From Microcaldota archaeon (GTDB lineage: Archaea; Micrarchaeota; Micrarchaeia; Anstonellales; Anstonellaceae): DNA of 52,644 nt. The notes beneath the pieces were generated by a model. That model saw only the letters and a list, made by a program, of their open reading frames with translations. It was not told where the DNA came from and made no database searches. Of this stretch, positions 27,059 to 36,732 are shown piece after piece (position 1 is the stretch's first letter; each line of letters starts with the position of its first letter). The stretch spans positions 1 through 52,644 of the forward strand of contig JAPLWX010000020.1 of assembly GCA_026396415.1 (NCBI GenBank), written 5' to 3'. The position numbers and the translations under genes are program-made.

Positions 27059-28645
27059 ATGGAAAGCGAACTTTTCAGGTCCCTGGACGGCAAGTGGAAA
27101 TCCACCATGAAAATCCTTCTTGGCGAGGAATTCGGCAGCATGAAGGAATACGAGAAATGGCTTTTGGGAAGGAATCGGCCGCGGATTACCAGGAAGTCCG
27201 CAATATCAGGCAAGGAAGTCTCGTTTGTCCTGCCTGATTACCCGCAGTCAAGGATACTCTCGCTTGAGGAGATTGATTTCCAGAAGAGCTTTGCCCCGCT
27301 TTCCATCAACGAAGTAAAAGACATTGACTCCATAGCCGCCGCGGTGAAGGAAAGGGCGTATTACACCGGCAACATCCATCTTGGGAATTCGAAATTCATC
27401 GAGGGAAGCACAGACATCATAGAAAGCTTCTACATCTATGATTCCGGGCAGGTGAGCTTCTCGAAATACATTGCATATGGCTACAACCTGGAATATTCCG
27501 AGTGCGTCTTTGGCGCGATGAACTATGGGAACAGCAGCTTCTGCACCCAGATAAGCAATGCCATCAAGATTGTGCGCTCCCTTGAGATGTACAGCTGCTT
27601 CGACTGCCAGGACTCTTATTATTCTCACCGCCTGTTCAACTGCAAGAACACCATGTTCTGCTTCAACCTCAGGAATGCCTCGCATGCAATCGGGAACCTA
27701 AAGCTTGCGCCTGACAAGTACACGGCGCTGAAGAAGAAGCTTGTTTCGGAAATGGCTGCGGAGCTCAAGAAAAACAAGTCCTTGCCCAGCCTTATTGACA
27801 TTGTCGGGGATTCTGCACCTGACCCAGCCATGATGGCTGCCTTGAGGGGCAAGTTCGTGAAGCCAAAGGAAAAGCCTGTGAGCCGCGCTCCGATAGAAAA
27901 GGCATTCCAGAGCACGACAGGCGTTATTTTTGGCAAGCCGCTTGCAGGCATTGAGAAATATGGGGCTTGGCTGTCGGAACACATCCGGGAAACCAGGAAA
28001 GGAATATCTGCGCTCAGCGGGGAGGAATTCGTGGTTGCGAACCACGCGCAATACTTCAGGTACCCGAAAAGCAGGCTGGTGGGCGAGGAGGAATCGCTGT
28101 TCCTTGGGGCGGAGCTTGCGCTGACTGAGAAGGATTTGGAGGGGCTGAGCCTGAAAAACGTCGGGGGAAGGATTGGGAAGATAGCATTCTTCCGGCCGGG
28201 CTACGAGGAGGGAAAGCTTTCCAACAACATCGAAAGCATAATGGACGTTGACGTGACAAACGCATTTAGGAGCGTGCTGAACCTGCAGAGCAAGAACTGC
28301 GCGTACAACTACTACATGCTGGAATGCGAGTCCATGTTCGGTTGCAATTCCATCAGGAAATCCGCATTCCTTGTAAGGTGCTACAATTCGGCAAGGATGA
28401 ACAGGTGCTTCGAGGTGGACTCCTCGCGCGACTGTTCTGACGCTTATTTCTGCCAGAACTGCGAAAATGTGCAATCCGCGATGTTCTCATTTAACCTGAA
28501 GAACAAGAGGAACGTCATAGGGAATGCGGAATACTCGAAGGAGGAATACGCGAAAATCAAGAACTCGCTTTGCGCGCAGATTGTCTCCGAGCTTGAAAAA
28601 ACCCACGCGCTTAGGCACAGCATATTCACGATTGGGAAGGACTGA
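27059..28645 (+). CDS. hypothetical Cys-rich protein with internal duplication
   Basis: NTMFCFNLRNASHAIGNLKLAPDKYTALKKKLVSEM repeats as SAMFSFNLKNKRNVIGNAEYSKEEYAKIKNSLCAQI. Confidence 0.6.
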   Translation: MESELFRSLDGKWKSTMKILLGEEFGSMKEYEKWLLGRNRPRITRKSAISGKEVSFVLPDYPQSRILSLEEIDFQKSFAPLSINEVKDIDSIAAAVKERAYYTGNIHLGNSKFIEGSTDIIESFYIYDSGQVSFSKYIAYGYNLEYSECVFGAMNYGNSSFCTQISNAIKIVRSLEMYSCFDCQDSYYSHRLFNCKNTMFCFNLRNASHAIGNLKLAPDKYTALKKKLVSEMAAELKKNKSLPSLIDIVGDSAPDPAMMAALRGKFVKPKEKPVSRAPIEKAFQSTTGVIFGKPLAGIEKYGAWLSEHIRETRKGISALSGEEFVVANHAQYFRYPKSRLVGEEESLFLGAELALTEKDLEGLSLKNVGGRIGKIAFFRPGYEEGKLSNNIESIMDVDVTNAFRSVLNLQSKNCAYNYYMLECESMFGCNSIRKSAFLVRCYNSARMNRCFEVDSSRDCSDAYFCQNCENVQSAMFSFNLKNKRNVIGNAEYSKEEYAKIKNSLCAQIVSELEKTHALRHSIFTIGKD

Positions 28646-28721
28646 AAAATGAAAATAAACGCCGACGAGGAGATTTGTTCGTTCGCCGCAAACGCAGGGT
28701 TTGGGCGATGCCCCTTGAACC

Positions 28722-28965
28722 CGTTTTACGGGGGTTTGGGGGGCGCCGCACTAAGGGGGCGTAGCCCCCTTGGGGTGGCATTGAACTCCTAAGCCCCGAG
28801 GGGCACTAGATTTCCTGTTGACAGATTCCGCGTCTGATCTCGAGTCTAGCGCGATACCGGATTCTGCCACGTCGGCGTGTTCAAATCCCCGGAGGGATTT
28901 GGACTGACAGTCGAGCGAAGCTCGACTGCGTGTTCGGAGATTTGCTTTGCAGCAAATTCCAAAAT
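28722..28965. repeat. intergenic hairpin cluster (array D)
   Basis: aagggggc-gta-gccccctt; cacg-tcgg-cgtg; caaatccc-cgga-gggatttg; cagtcgagc-gaa-gctcgactg; atttgct-ttgc-agcaaat. Confidence 0.7.
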
Positions 28966-29046
28966 CTAATTTCGGTCATTGGCATTGCTGCCTCCGACTG
29001 TTAAGACGGCAATTGTTTAATAAGGTTTATTTCGGAAGTTCTGGTG

Positions 29047-29715
29047 ATGGATATGAAGCCCATAATAGCGCTCAATCTGAAAGCCTACAAGGAATCGCTC
29101 GGCCCGGCGTGCGCGGAGCTTTGCAGGCACGCGAGCGAGGTTTCGCTGCTGACAGGCGTGCGCATAATCGTTGCCCCCCAGGCAGTGGACCTGCGCGAGG
29201 CGTGCCAGATTTGCAGCGACGTCTTCGCGCAGCACGTAGATGCGAATGAGCCTGGCGCATTCACAGGCGCGCTCACCGTGGAGGCGATAAAGGCGGCAGG
29301 GTGCAAAGGGTCGCTTGTCAACCACTCGGAGCGCGGGCTTCCTGAGAAGCAGATAGAAGCGACCATCGCGCACCTGAAGGAAGCTGGGCTGGAGAGCATG
29401 CTTTGCACGAAAGACGCTGCGGAGAGCGCGCGATTGGCAAGATACGAGCCAACTTACATTGCGGTTGAGCCGCCTGAGCTCATAGGAAGCGGCATTTCAG
29501 TCTCCACCGCGCGCCCGGAAGTGGTTTCGGGCACAGTGGAGGCGGTGGCAAAGGTGAACAATACGCCCGTGCTTTGCGGCGCGGGCGTGTCCAATGCTTC
29601 TGACGTGAAAAAGGCGGTGGAGCTTGGCGCAAGCGGCGTGCTTCTCGCAAGCGCGTTCGTGAAGGCAAAGGACCCGAAAAAGCTCCTTACGCAGATGGCA
29701 GAATCAATCGCATGA
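29047..29715 (+). CDS. tpiA: triosephosphate isomerase (archaeal type)
   Basis: PIIALNLKAYKES, VNHSERGL, YIAVEPPELIGSGISVS, GAGVSNASDVKKAVELGASGVLLASAFVKA. Confidence 0.95.
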   Translation: MDMKPIIALNLKAYKESLGPACAELCRHASEVSLLTGVRIIVAPQAVDLREACQICSDVFAQHVDANEPGAFTGALTVEAIKAAGCKGSLVNHSERGLPEKQIEATIAHLKEAGLESMLCTKDAAESARLARYEPTYIAVEPPELIGSGISVSTARPEVVSGTVEAVAKVNNTPVLCGAGVSNASDVKKAVELGASGVLLASAFVKAKDPKKLLTQMAESIA

Positions 29716-29854
29716 TTCTGCCAGACTTTGGCTCGCAAGCCAAAGAAGGTGGCTGAAGCGCTATAGTGACGTTTTGTTTCATATGTGACAAAGCCTTTTT
29801 TAAGGCGGAAAAAAGCATAACCTGCAAACATTTTCAAGTTAGGGAGGTAATGAA

Positions 29855-31105
29855 ATGGCAAAGGAAAAAGTTGTTTTGGCATATTCGGGCGGATTGGACA
29901 CTTCAGTCATAGTCAAGTGGCTGGTGGACAAGGGTTACGACGTCATCTGCTACATGGCTGATGTGGGGCAGAAGGAGGACTTTGAGGCTGCAAAGCAAAA
30001 GGCGTTCAATTTAGGCGCAAGCAAAGTGATAATCAAAGACCTGAAGAAGGAATTTGTCACGGACTATATTTTCCCTGCAATACGCGCGAATGCGATTTAT
30101 GAGAACAGGTATCTCCTGGGCACCTCGCTTGCCCGCCCCCTTATTGCAAAGTACCAAATCGAGGTGGCAAAGCAAGAGGGTGCGGAAACAGTGGCGCACG
30201 GCGCTACCGGCAAGGGGAACGACCAGGTGCGCTTCGAGCTCACCTATTACGCGCTCAAGCCCGACATCAAGATAATCTCGCCGTGGAAGATGCAGGAGTG
30301 GCTGGACCAGTTCAAGGGCAGGGACGACATGATTGCATACGCAAAGAAGCACAACATTCCCGTGTCCGCCACGAAAAAGAAGCCGTACTCGGAAGACGAG
30401 AACCTTATGCACATATCGCACGAGGCAGGCATACTTGAGGACCCGGGATTCGTGCCCGACGACAGCGTGTATTCCCGCACGGTTTCCCCGTGGAAGGCGC
30501 CGGACAAGAGCACATGGATAGATGTTCACTTTAAGGACGGCACGCCCATAAAGATAGTGAACAAGGATGACGGGACAACCAAGACCGACCCGCTCGAGCT
30601 TTTCCTCTACGCGAACGAGGTCGGCTCGGCAAACGGAGTTGGAAGAATTGACATGGTGGAGAACAGGTACGTGGGCATAAAGTCGCGAGGCCTGTACGAG
30701 ACGCCGGGCGGCACCATCCTTCTCGCGGCGCACAGGGACATAGAGGCGATTGCCATGGACCGCGAGGTGATGACGCTGCGCGACATGCTCTCGCCCCGCT
30801 ATGCGGAAATCATCTACAACGGCTTCTGGTTCTCGCCCGAGATGGACTTCCTCACCGCGGCATTCAACAAGAGCCAGGAGTTCATAGACGGCAAAGTGAC
30901 ACTGGAGCTTTACAAGGGCAACGTCTTCACCCGCGCGCGCACCTCGCCCACCTCGCTTTACGACGAGGACCTGGGCTCCATGCACAAGGCGGGCGGGTTT
31001 GACCAGAAGGACTCCATCGGCTTCATCAAGATAAACGCGATACGCCTCATGGCGCACCGCGCAATCCTTGACAAGCTGGCAAAGAAGAGAGGGGAAAAGA
31101 AGTAG
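29855..31105 (+). CDS. argG: argininosuccinate synthase
   Basis: [58 protein letters not shown]. Confidence 0.97.
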   Translation: MAKEKVVLAYSGGLDTSVIVKWLVDKGYDVICYMADVGQKEDFEAAKQKAFNLGASKVIIKDLKKEFVTDYIFPAIRANAIYENRYLLGTSLARPLIAKYQIEVAKQEGAETVAHGATGKGNDQVRFELTYYALKPDIKIISPWKMQEWLDQFKGRDDMIAYAKKHNIPVSATKKKPYSEDENLMHISHEAGILEDPGFVPDDSVYSRTVSPWKAPDKSTWIDVHFKDGTPIKIVNKDDGTTKTDPLELFLYANEVGSANGVGRIDMVENRYVGIKSRGLYETPGGTILLAAHRDIEAIAMDREVMTLRDMLSPRYAEIIYNGFWFSPEMDFLTAAFNKSQEFIDGKVTLELYKGNVFTRARTSPTSLYDEDLGSMHKAGGFDQKDSIGFIKINAIRLMAHRAILDKLAKKRGEKK

Positions 31106-31130
31106 CTGCTTTTTTCCTTCTTTTTATTTT

Positions 31131-31994
31131 TCATTTTTTATTATCTTGCCTGCTCACAAAATAGCGATAGCCATTGTCAGGGAAGAGCGTGGCTACTCGC
31201 GCGCCGTTTTTTGCATAGCGCTTTGCGGCAATCAAATTCGCGGCGGATGACGCGCCGACGAACATGCCGCGCTTCCAGAGGGCTTTCATTCCTGCAAGCG
31301 CCTCGTTTTCGCAGACCAGCCCCACTTCGTCAATAAGGCTGCGCTCGCGCGCGATTATGTCAGGTATGAAGTCCTCGCCTATGCCTTCTATGAGATGGAT
31401 GCCCGGCCTGCCGTTCGTGAGCATGGTGGACTGCTTGGGCTCCAGCACCACTATTTTAGTGCCAAGCTTTTTCTTGAGCACGCGCGCCACGCCTATTATG
31501 GTGCCGCCTGTGCCTGCGCCTGCCACAAACACATCTGGCTTGTGCTGCAGCAGCTCCTCGCCCAGAGCTTCCATGAAAAGAGGGTTGTGTATGTTGCCAA
31601 ACTGGTCAACGGTGATTGCTTTTGCCTCGCGCGCAAGGTGCGCGTTTTTCTGCGCAACTGCCTCGCCCACGGTGGGAGCCTGCACCACGTTTGCGCCATA
31701 GCCCTTGATAATGAGTATCCGTTCTTTTGATGCATTTGCAGGCATGTAGGCAGTGAAGCGCACGCCGCGCAGTGCTGCCCACATTGCAATCGAGATGCCT
31801 GTGTTGCCTGTTGTGGCTTCCACTATTTCAGTGCCATCGGCAATTTTGCCTTCTGCATGGAGCTTTTCGAGAAAGGGAAAAACAAAGCGGTCCTTTATCG
31901 AGCCTGAAGGGTTGAAGTACTCGAGCTTCACAGTAATGCCGTCCATAGTAACCGCAGGAGTATTCCCTATTTTTTCGAGTAAATTCTGCATCAA
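31131..31994 (-). CDS. cysteine synthase / O-acetylserine sulfhydrylase-like PLP enzyme
   Basis: IGNTPAV, EYFNPSGSIKDRF, EATTGNTGISIAM, AGAGTGGTIIGVARVLK, GASSAANLIAA. Confidence 0.9.
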   Translation of the reverse strand: MMQNLLEKIGNTPAVTMDGITVKLEYFNPSGSIKDRFVFPFLEKLHAEGKIADGTEIVEATTGNTGISIAMWAALRGVRFTAYMPANASKERILIIKGYGANVVQAPTVGEAVAQKNAHLAREAKAITVDQFGNIHNPLFMEALGEELLQHKPDVFVAGAGTGGTIIGVARVLKKKLGTKIVVLEPKQSTMLTNGRPGIHLIEGIGEDFIPDIIARERSLIDEVGLVCENEALAGMKALWKRGMFVGASSAANLIAAKRYAKNGARVATLFPDNGYRYFVSRQDNKK

Positions 31995-32001
31995 TATCGC
32001 C

Positions 32002-32091
32002 TCTAGCTGTCCTTATGGGTCAGGAGGCGCGCGCAACTCGCCCAATCGCGCGTGCCATGCCGTTTTGCGGCTTACCAGGAACAGCTAGAGC
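32002..32091. repeat. multi-branched palindrome upstream of the cysK-like gene
   Basis: 10-bp outer stem ctctagctgt/acagctagag encloses a GC-rich imperfect hairpin and gccg-ttttg-cggc. Confidence 0.6.
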
Positions 32092-32185
32092 TGGGCAGAA
32101 GAAGGGTTTGTGCAAGAGTTTGCATTGCTGTCATGCTTGAAATTGTGCTGGCGGGCGCTTATATTTGTGTGTAACAAAAAGACAG

Positions 32186-33292
32186 CTATTCCTTTTCCAT
32201 TCTTTCAGCATACTGCACCAGTATTTCCTGCATGGCAAGGTTGGAGTCTATCAGCGCGTCCACTGCCTCGAACCTGTTGACATCGCCGGGCGAGAATTTC
32301 TGCGCATTGATTTCGCGCGCCGGCTCGCCAAAAATAGGCGTGAGTGAACCCAATGCATAGTAAGGCTCACTGAGGCGCGCCTTCAGGATGTTTGGATTGA
32401 GAGACACAACTGCCCAGTTTATGAGCGCCTCGCGCAGGCGAAGGGCGGCATGGAGAACTGCAACCACCGTGATGCTGGCGCGCCATTTGGCATCACCCAG
32501 CGGAACCGTGATTTCCTTGCCTGAAAGGGCGGTGCCTGAACGGGCAAATTTGCTGTCCTGGTCTGAAAGCGCAAAAGGAATGAAATGGCTGGACGGGATG
32601 ATGGAAAACGTCAAAGGCATCGTGTCTCGCCCGATGCGCTTCGCTTTTGCCGCATAGCGCATGTGCTGTGCATATGATGCTGCGTCCAGAGAAGGGATGA
32701 CAGCGCAGAAATCTGCATCCTTTGGCTTGGCACTGCCTTTGGCAGCGGAGCCGTAAAGGAAGAAGGATGCACCTGGCTGGAAATGGCGCGAGAGCATGCC
32801 TGTGTAGTGCTTCAAGATGCGCAGATGCTGGCTTTCAGGGAGGGTTTCAAAATTGGGCTTGCGGACGAGGGAATCAAAGCCTGGCATCAGCAGCTTTATG
32901 GTGGCTGAAAGCGATTCGAGAAGCCCCATTTTGAGCCTATAGATGTCAAGCTTGCCGTTTTCAGGCAGCTTGTAGCCAGAAAGCGTTTCCATTGCAGTTG
33001 CAACAGGCTTTGCCTTGTCCCGGAAAGAACCTGAAATATCGGAGTTAATCCTGCAAAGCATGTTGGCGTGAGTATGGTCAATCTTGGCAACAATGTTGAA
33101 AATCCGCTGGTTGGCATCAAGAAGCGCATTGCGGTCCGAGGGATTGAAGAGTTTGCCATTCTCGAAGCTGTAGGGCAGGAATTTCCTGAAAAGCTTGGCT
33201 TCTTGCTCAGTGTAAACCTGCACGGCAGTGAGTTGTTTTGAAGCTGCCACCATTGCCAGGGCAATTCGTGCAGAAGGTAAAGATGTTGCCAT
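32186..33292 (-). CDS. nucleotidyltransferase-domain protein
   Basis: FFLYGSAAKGSAKPKDADFCAV nucleotidyltransferase signature. Confidence 0.65.
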   Translation of the reverse strand: MATSLPSARIALAMVAASKQLTAVQVYTEQEAKLFRKFLPYSFENGKLFNPSDRNALLDANQRIFNIVAKIDHTHANMLCRINSDISGSFRDKAKPVATAMETLSGYKLPENGKLDIYRLKMGLLESLSATIKLLMPGFDSLVRKPNFETLPESQHLRILKHYTGMLSRHFQPGASFFLYGSAAKGSAKPKDADFCAVIPSLDAASYAQHMRYAAKAKRIGRDTMPLTFSIIPSSHFIPFALSDQDSKFARSGTALSGKEITVPLGDAKWRASITVVAVLHAALRLREALINWAVVSLNPNILKARLSEPYYALGSLTPIFGEPAREINAQKFSPGDVNRFEAVDALIDSNLAMQEILVQYAERMEKE

Positions 33293-33332
33293 AAGGAAAT
33301 TATTGTGGCAAATATTTAAAAACTCGGCGATG

Positions 33333-35234
33333 CTAACAGGCGCGCGTTCCGGTTTCCTTTTTCACGCGCGCGATGAAGATGTCGACCGGGATGTTCTCCT
33401 CCACTTTTCCATCGCGCGTGCGGATGGCAAGCATGCCGCTTTCCTTCTCCTTCTGCCCCACCACAAGCATGTAGGGGATTTTCTGCATCTGCGCGTCCCT
33501 TATTTTCGCGCCGATTGTCTCCTGGCGGCAGTCGGCCTGCGCGCGGATGCCTGATTCGCGCATGCGCGCAGCAAGCGACTCGGTGAATTCATTGTATGGG
33601 TCGGAGACGGACAGGAGCACGACTTGCACGGGCGCGAGCCACACCGGGAATTTGCCCGCATAGTGCTCCACGAGTATGCCCAGGAAGCGCTCGAAGCTCC
33701 CGTAAATCGCGCGGTGGAGCATGACCGGCCTGTGCTTCTTGCCATCCGCCCCCTCGTAGGTTAGGTCGAATTTCTCAGGCATCTGCATATCAAGCTGTAT
33801 GGTGCCGCACTGCCAGCGCCTGCCAATCGCGTCTTTCAGGTGGAAGTCTATCTTCGGGCCGTAGAACGCGCCGTCGCCCGCGTTGACCTTGTAGGGAATC
33901 CCTTTTTCAGCAAGCACTTCTTTGAGCATGCGCTCCGCAAACTCCCATGTCTTTTGGTCGCCCATGGCCTTCTCCGGCCGGGTGGAAAGCTCCACCTCGT
34001 AGGAAAAGCCGAACGCTGAATAGGTTTCATGCGCAAGCGCTATCAAATCCGCTATCTCGCTTTTCATCTGTTCTTCTGTGCAGAAGACGTGCGCATCGTC
34101 CTGGGTGAAGCAGCGCACGCGGAAAAGCCCGGAAAGCACGCCTGAAAGCTCGTGGCGGTGCACCAGGCCGAACTCGCCCGCGCGCATGGGCAGGTCGCGG
34201 TAGGAGTGCGAATTCGCCTTGAATATGAGCATGTTGCCCGGGCAGTTCATGGGCTTCACCGCGAAGGGCTGCCCGTCGATTTCGGTGAAGTACATGTTAT
34301 CCTTGTAATGGTCCCAGTGGCCCGATCGCAGCCATAGGGACTGGTTGAGGATGATTGGCGTCTTGTTTATCTCGTAATTCCTCTGCCTCATCTTCTCGGT
34401 CATGAATTCCGCAAGCTGCGAGAGGATGATATTGCCCTTGTCGTGGAAGAATGGCATGCCGGGCGCCTCGGGCTGGAACGAGTAGAGGTCAAGCTCCCTG
34501 CCGATTTTGCGGTGGTCGCGCTTTTCTGCCTCCGCGATGAGCGCGAGGTGCTCGTCGAGCATCTTCTTTTCAGGGAAGGAGATGCCGTATATCCTCTGGA
34601 GGCTGTCATTCGCGGAGTCGGCGCGCCAGTAGGCGGATGATACTTTGGTGAGCTTGAACGCCTGCAGCACGCCGGTCGCTGGGACGTGGGGGCCGCGGCA
34701 AAGGTCGCACCACTTGTCGCCAATGTAATAGGCTGAATGCTCGCCTTCGGGTATTTCGTTTATCATTTCAATCTTGAACTTGTTTCCGGAAAAAAGCTTG
34801 AGGGCTTCGGATTTGGAAAGCTCGACGCGGCGGATGGGAAGGTTTTCCTGCGCGATTTTCGCCATTTCAGCCTCGATTTTTGCCAGGTCTTCGGGCGTGA
34901 AGGCGCGCGCATTGCCAAAGTCATAGTAAAAGCCCTCCTCCACCACAGGCCCGATGGTGGGGAGGATTTCAGGGTAGAGGCGGCTCACAGCCATTGCAAG
35001 CAGGTGCGCCGTGGAGTGGAGAAGCACTTCCCTGCCCTCGGCAGAGGCAGAGGTGAATGCCTTTAATGTGCAGTTGTCCGGAAGCTTGAAGGAGAGGTCA
35101 ACCTGCCTGCCGTTGACTTCTGCGGCATAGGTGGCTGCAAGCAGCCGCTTGCCTATCTTTGCGATGGCATCCGCTGCTGTGGAGCCTGCTGGCACGTCGA
35201 GAATCTTGCCGTCCGGCAATGTGACTTTTGGCAT
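33333..35234 (-). CDS. thrS: threonyl-tRNA synthetase (bacterial-type, TGS domain)
   Basis: MPKVTLPDGKILDVPAGSTAADAIAKIG TGS domain; FYYDF; NCPGNMLIFKANSHSYRDLPMRAGEFGLVHRHELSGVLSGLFRVRCFTQDDAH. Confidence 0.97.
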   Translation of the reverse strand: MPKVTLPDGKILDVPAGSTAADAIAKIGKRLLAATYAAEVNGRQVDLSFKLPDNCTLKAFTSASAEGREVLLHSTAHLLAMAVSRLYPEILPTIGPVVEEGFYYDFGNARAFTPEDLAKIEAEMAKIAQENLPIRRVELSKSEALKLFSGNKFKIEMINEIPEGEHSAYYIGDKWCDLCRGPHVPATGVLQAFKLTKVSSAYWRADSANDSLQRIYGISFPEKKMLDEHLALIAEAEKRDHRKIGRELDLYSFQPEAPGMPFFHDKGNIILSQLAEFMTEKMRQRNYEINKTPIILNQSLWLRSGHWDHYKDNMYFTEIDGQPFAVKPMNCPGNMLIFKANSHSYRDLPMRAGEFGLVHRHELSGVLSGLFRVRCFTQDDAHVFCTEEQMKSEIADLIALAHETYSAFGFSYEVELSTRPEKAMGDQKTWEFAERMLKEVLAEKGIPYKVNAGDGAFYGPKIDFHLKDAIGRRWQCGTIQLDMQMPEKFDLTYEGADGKKHRPVMLHRAIYGSFERFLGILVEHYAGKFPVWLAPVQVVLLSVSDPYNEFTESLAARMRESGIRAQADCRQETIGAKIRDAQMQKIPYMLVVGQKEKESGMLAIRTRDGKVEENIPVDIFIARVKKETGTRAC

Positions 35235-35328
35235 ACGGGGTATCGCGCTGAAAAAATTAATAAACACGCCGACGCGAGATGCTTCCTGGGCAATCTCGCA
35301 TAATTTTCCCATTTTAGACCGAAAGCCT

Positions 35329-35353
35329 TATAATAAACAAATTGTTTATTATA
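35329..35353. promoter_or_regulatory. perfect 12-bp-arm palindrome upstream of abiEi
   Basis: tataataaacaa-a-ttgtttattata, two nt before the ATG, overlapping a TATA-like ttataataa. Confidence 0.7.
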
Positions 35354-35355
35354 GC

Positions 35356-35940
35356 ATGTTCTCTGAAAAAGCCGTTTCGCGCGTGGTTGCCGCCATCGAA
35401 GCCTCCCCCGGCGGGATTGCTTCGCTGGAATTGCTGGAAAGCCTGCGCCTTTGCGGGCGCGATTCGCTCATCACCGCGCTTTCGCGCCTTGGCAAGGCGG
35501 GAAGGGTTGTGCGGCTCAAGCGCGGCGTTTACTCGGCCAGCCCGATGAGGGATGCGTTCGCCTGCGCGCAGGCAACCTATAATGGCTACCTCGCATTTTC
35601 ATCGGCGCTTTGCCTGCATGGCATGATAACGGAGATGCCATTCACAATCACTGTCGCAACCGCCTCGACATCGGAATCGAAAAGATTCGGGCAGTTTGAG
35701 TTCCGGGCGGTTGCGCTGGGGAAGCGCGCGGTGGGCTTTGAGCGGAAGGGCGCATACGTGGTTTCCACGAGGGCAAAGACGCTGTTTGATTGCCTGTACC
35801 TGCCGCGCTATTCCGTGGAGAAGGAAAAGCTGGAAGCGGCGTGGCGCGCGCTTTCCGCGAAGGAAAGGTCGGAATTCGCAGGCTATGCAAAGGAGCTTGC
35901 GCCAAACAGGGGGGATATCCATGATTTCGCCAAACATTGA
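35356..35940 (+). CDS. AbiEi-like type IV antitoxin
   Basis: N-terminal winged-helix-like segment, LITALSRLGKAGRVVRLKRGVYS, C-terminal antitoxin region; overlaps the AbiEii-like gene. Confidence 0.8.
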   Translation: MFSEKAVSRVVAAIEASPGGIASLELLESLRLCGRDSLITALSRLGKAGRVVRLKRGVYSASPMRDAFACAQATYNGYLAFSSALCLHGMITEMPFTITVATASTSESKRFGQFEFRAVALGKRAVGFERKGAYVVSTRAKTLFDCLYLPRYSVEKEKLEAAWRALSAKERSEFAGYAKELAPNRGDIHDFAKH

Positions 35941-36703
35941 CGCCTGCCGCGCGCTTGCAGTGCAGCACGGGCTGCCCCTGCAGTTCGTGGTGAAGGAATT
36001 CTACGTGATGGACGTGCTGGCGCAGCTTTCCTCGCGCGAGGAGTTCCGCAAGGATATGGTGTTCAAGGGCGGCACTGCGCTGAGCAAGGCGTATCTTGGC
36101 GGGGTGCAGAGGTTTTCAGAGGACCTTGACTTTGACATGGATGCCCCTTTTTCGGAAATACGCCGGCGCTGCGGGCGGATTGCGCCCTCGCTTGAGGGCT
36201 ATTCATCCGGGCCTGCAAGGAAGGTGGGCAAAACGCTGCAATTCTATTGCCGTTACAACAACCCTATCGGCGGCACTGACAATGTGAGGATTGACATTTC
36301 GCCGAAAAAAATCATTTCCAGCGCCGAGCCGGCGGTTGGCACCGCAACTTCGCTATTCTCGCAGCGTTCGGTATCCGGCTTTTTGGTTTATTCCCTTGAG
36401 GATTTGGCGGCAAGAAAACTTTGCGCGCTTGCCAGCCGGTGCGAGGGGAAGGACGTTTATGACTGCCACACGGCACTGCCGCTTTGCGGCAGGATGCGCC
36501 AGCCCATCGCGCGCATGCTGGAATCAGAGGGCATGGAAATGGCGCCTGATGAGTTCGTGGAGAATGCGATTGCTGCTGTGGAAAAGGCTGACGCGAAAAA
36601 GCTGCAAAGCCTGGCCAACCCGTTCATTCCCGCAGCGCTGCGCCCGCAGGACTGGCGGCTGGTGAAGGGAAACCTTGTTGCGATGCTATCAAGGCTGCTT
36701 TGA
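35921..36703 (+). CDS. AbiEii-like nucleotidyltransferase toxin
   Basis: MVFKGGTALSKAYLGGVQRFSEDLDFDM; DISPKKII; SLEDLAARKLCALASRCEGKDVYD. Confidence 0.85.
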   Translation: MISPNIDACRALAVQHGLPLQFVVKEFYVMDVLAQLSSREEFRKDMVFKGGTALSKAYLGGVQRFSEDLDFDMDAPFSEIRRRCGRIAPSLEGYSSGPARKVGKTLQFYCRYNNPIGGTDNVRIDISPKKIISSAEPAVGTATSLFSQRSVSGFLVYSLEDLAARKLCALASRCEGKDVYDCHTALPLCGRMRQPIARMLESEGMEMAPDEFVENAIAAVEKADAKKLQSLANPFIPAALRPQDWRLVKGNLVAMLSRLL

Positions 36704-36732
36704 AGATGCGCGCGGCGTGGAATTTATGCAAG

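Noticed and set aside
28649-28792. Short ORF MKINADEEICSFAANAGFGRCPLNPFYGG...
   Set aside because: Runs through the hairpin-rich array D and becomes low-complexity; no recognisable family, though a gene-start stub cannot be excluded.
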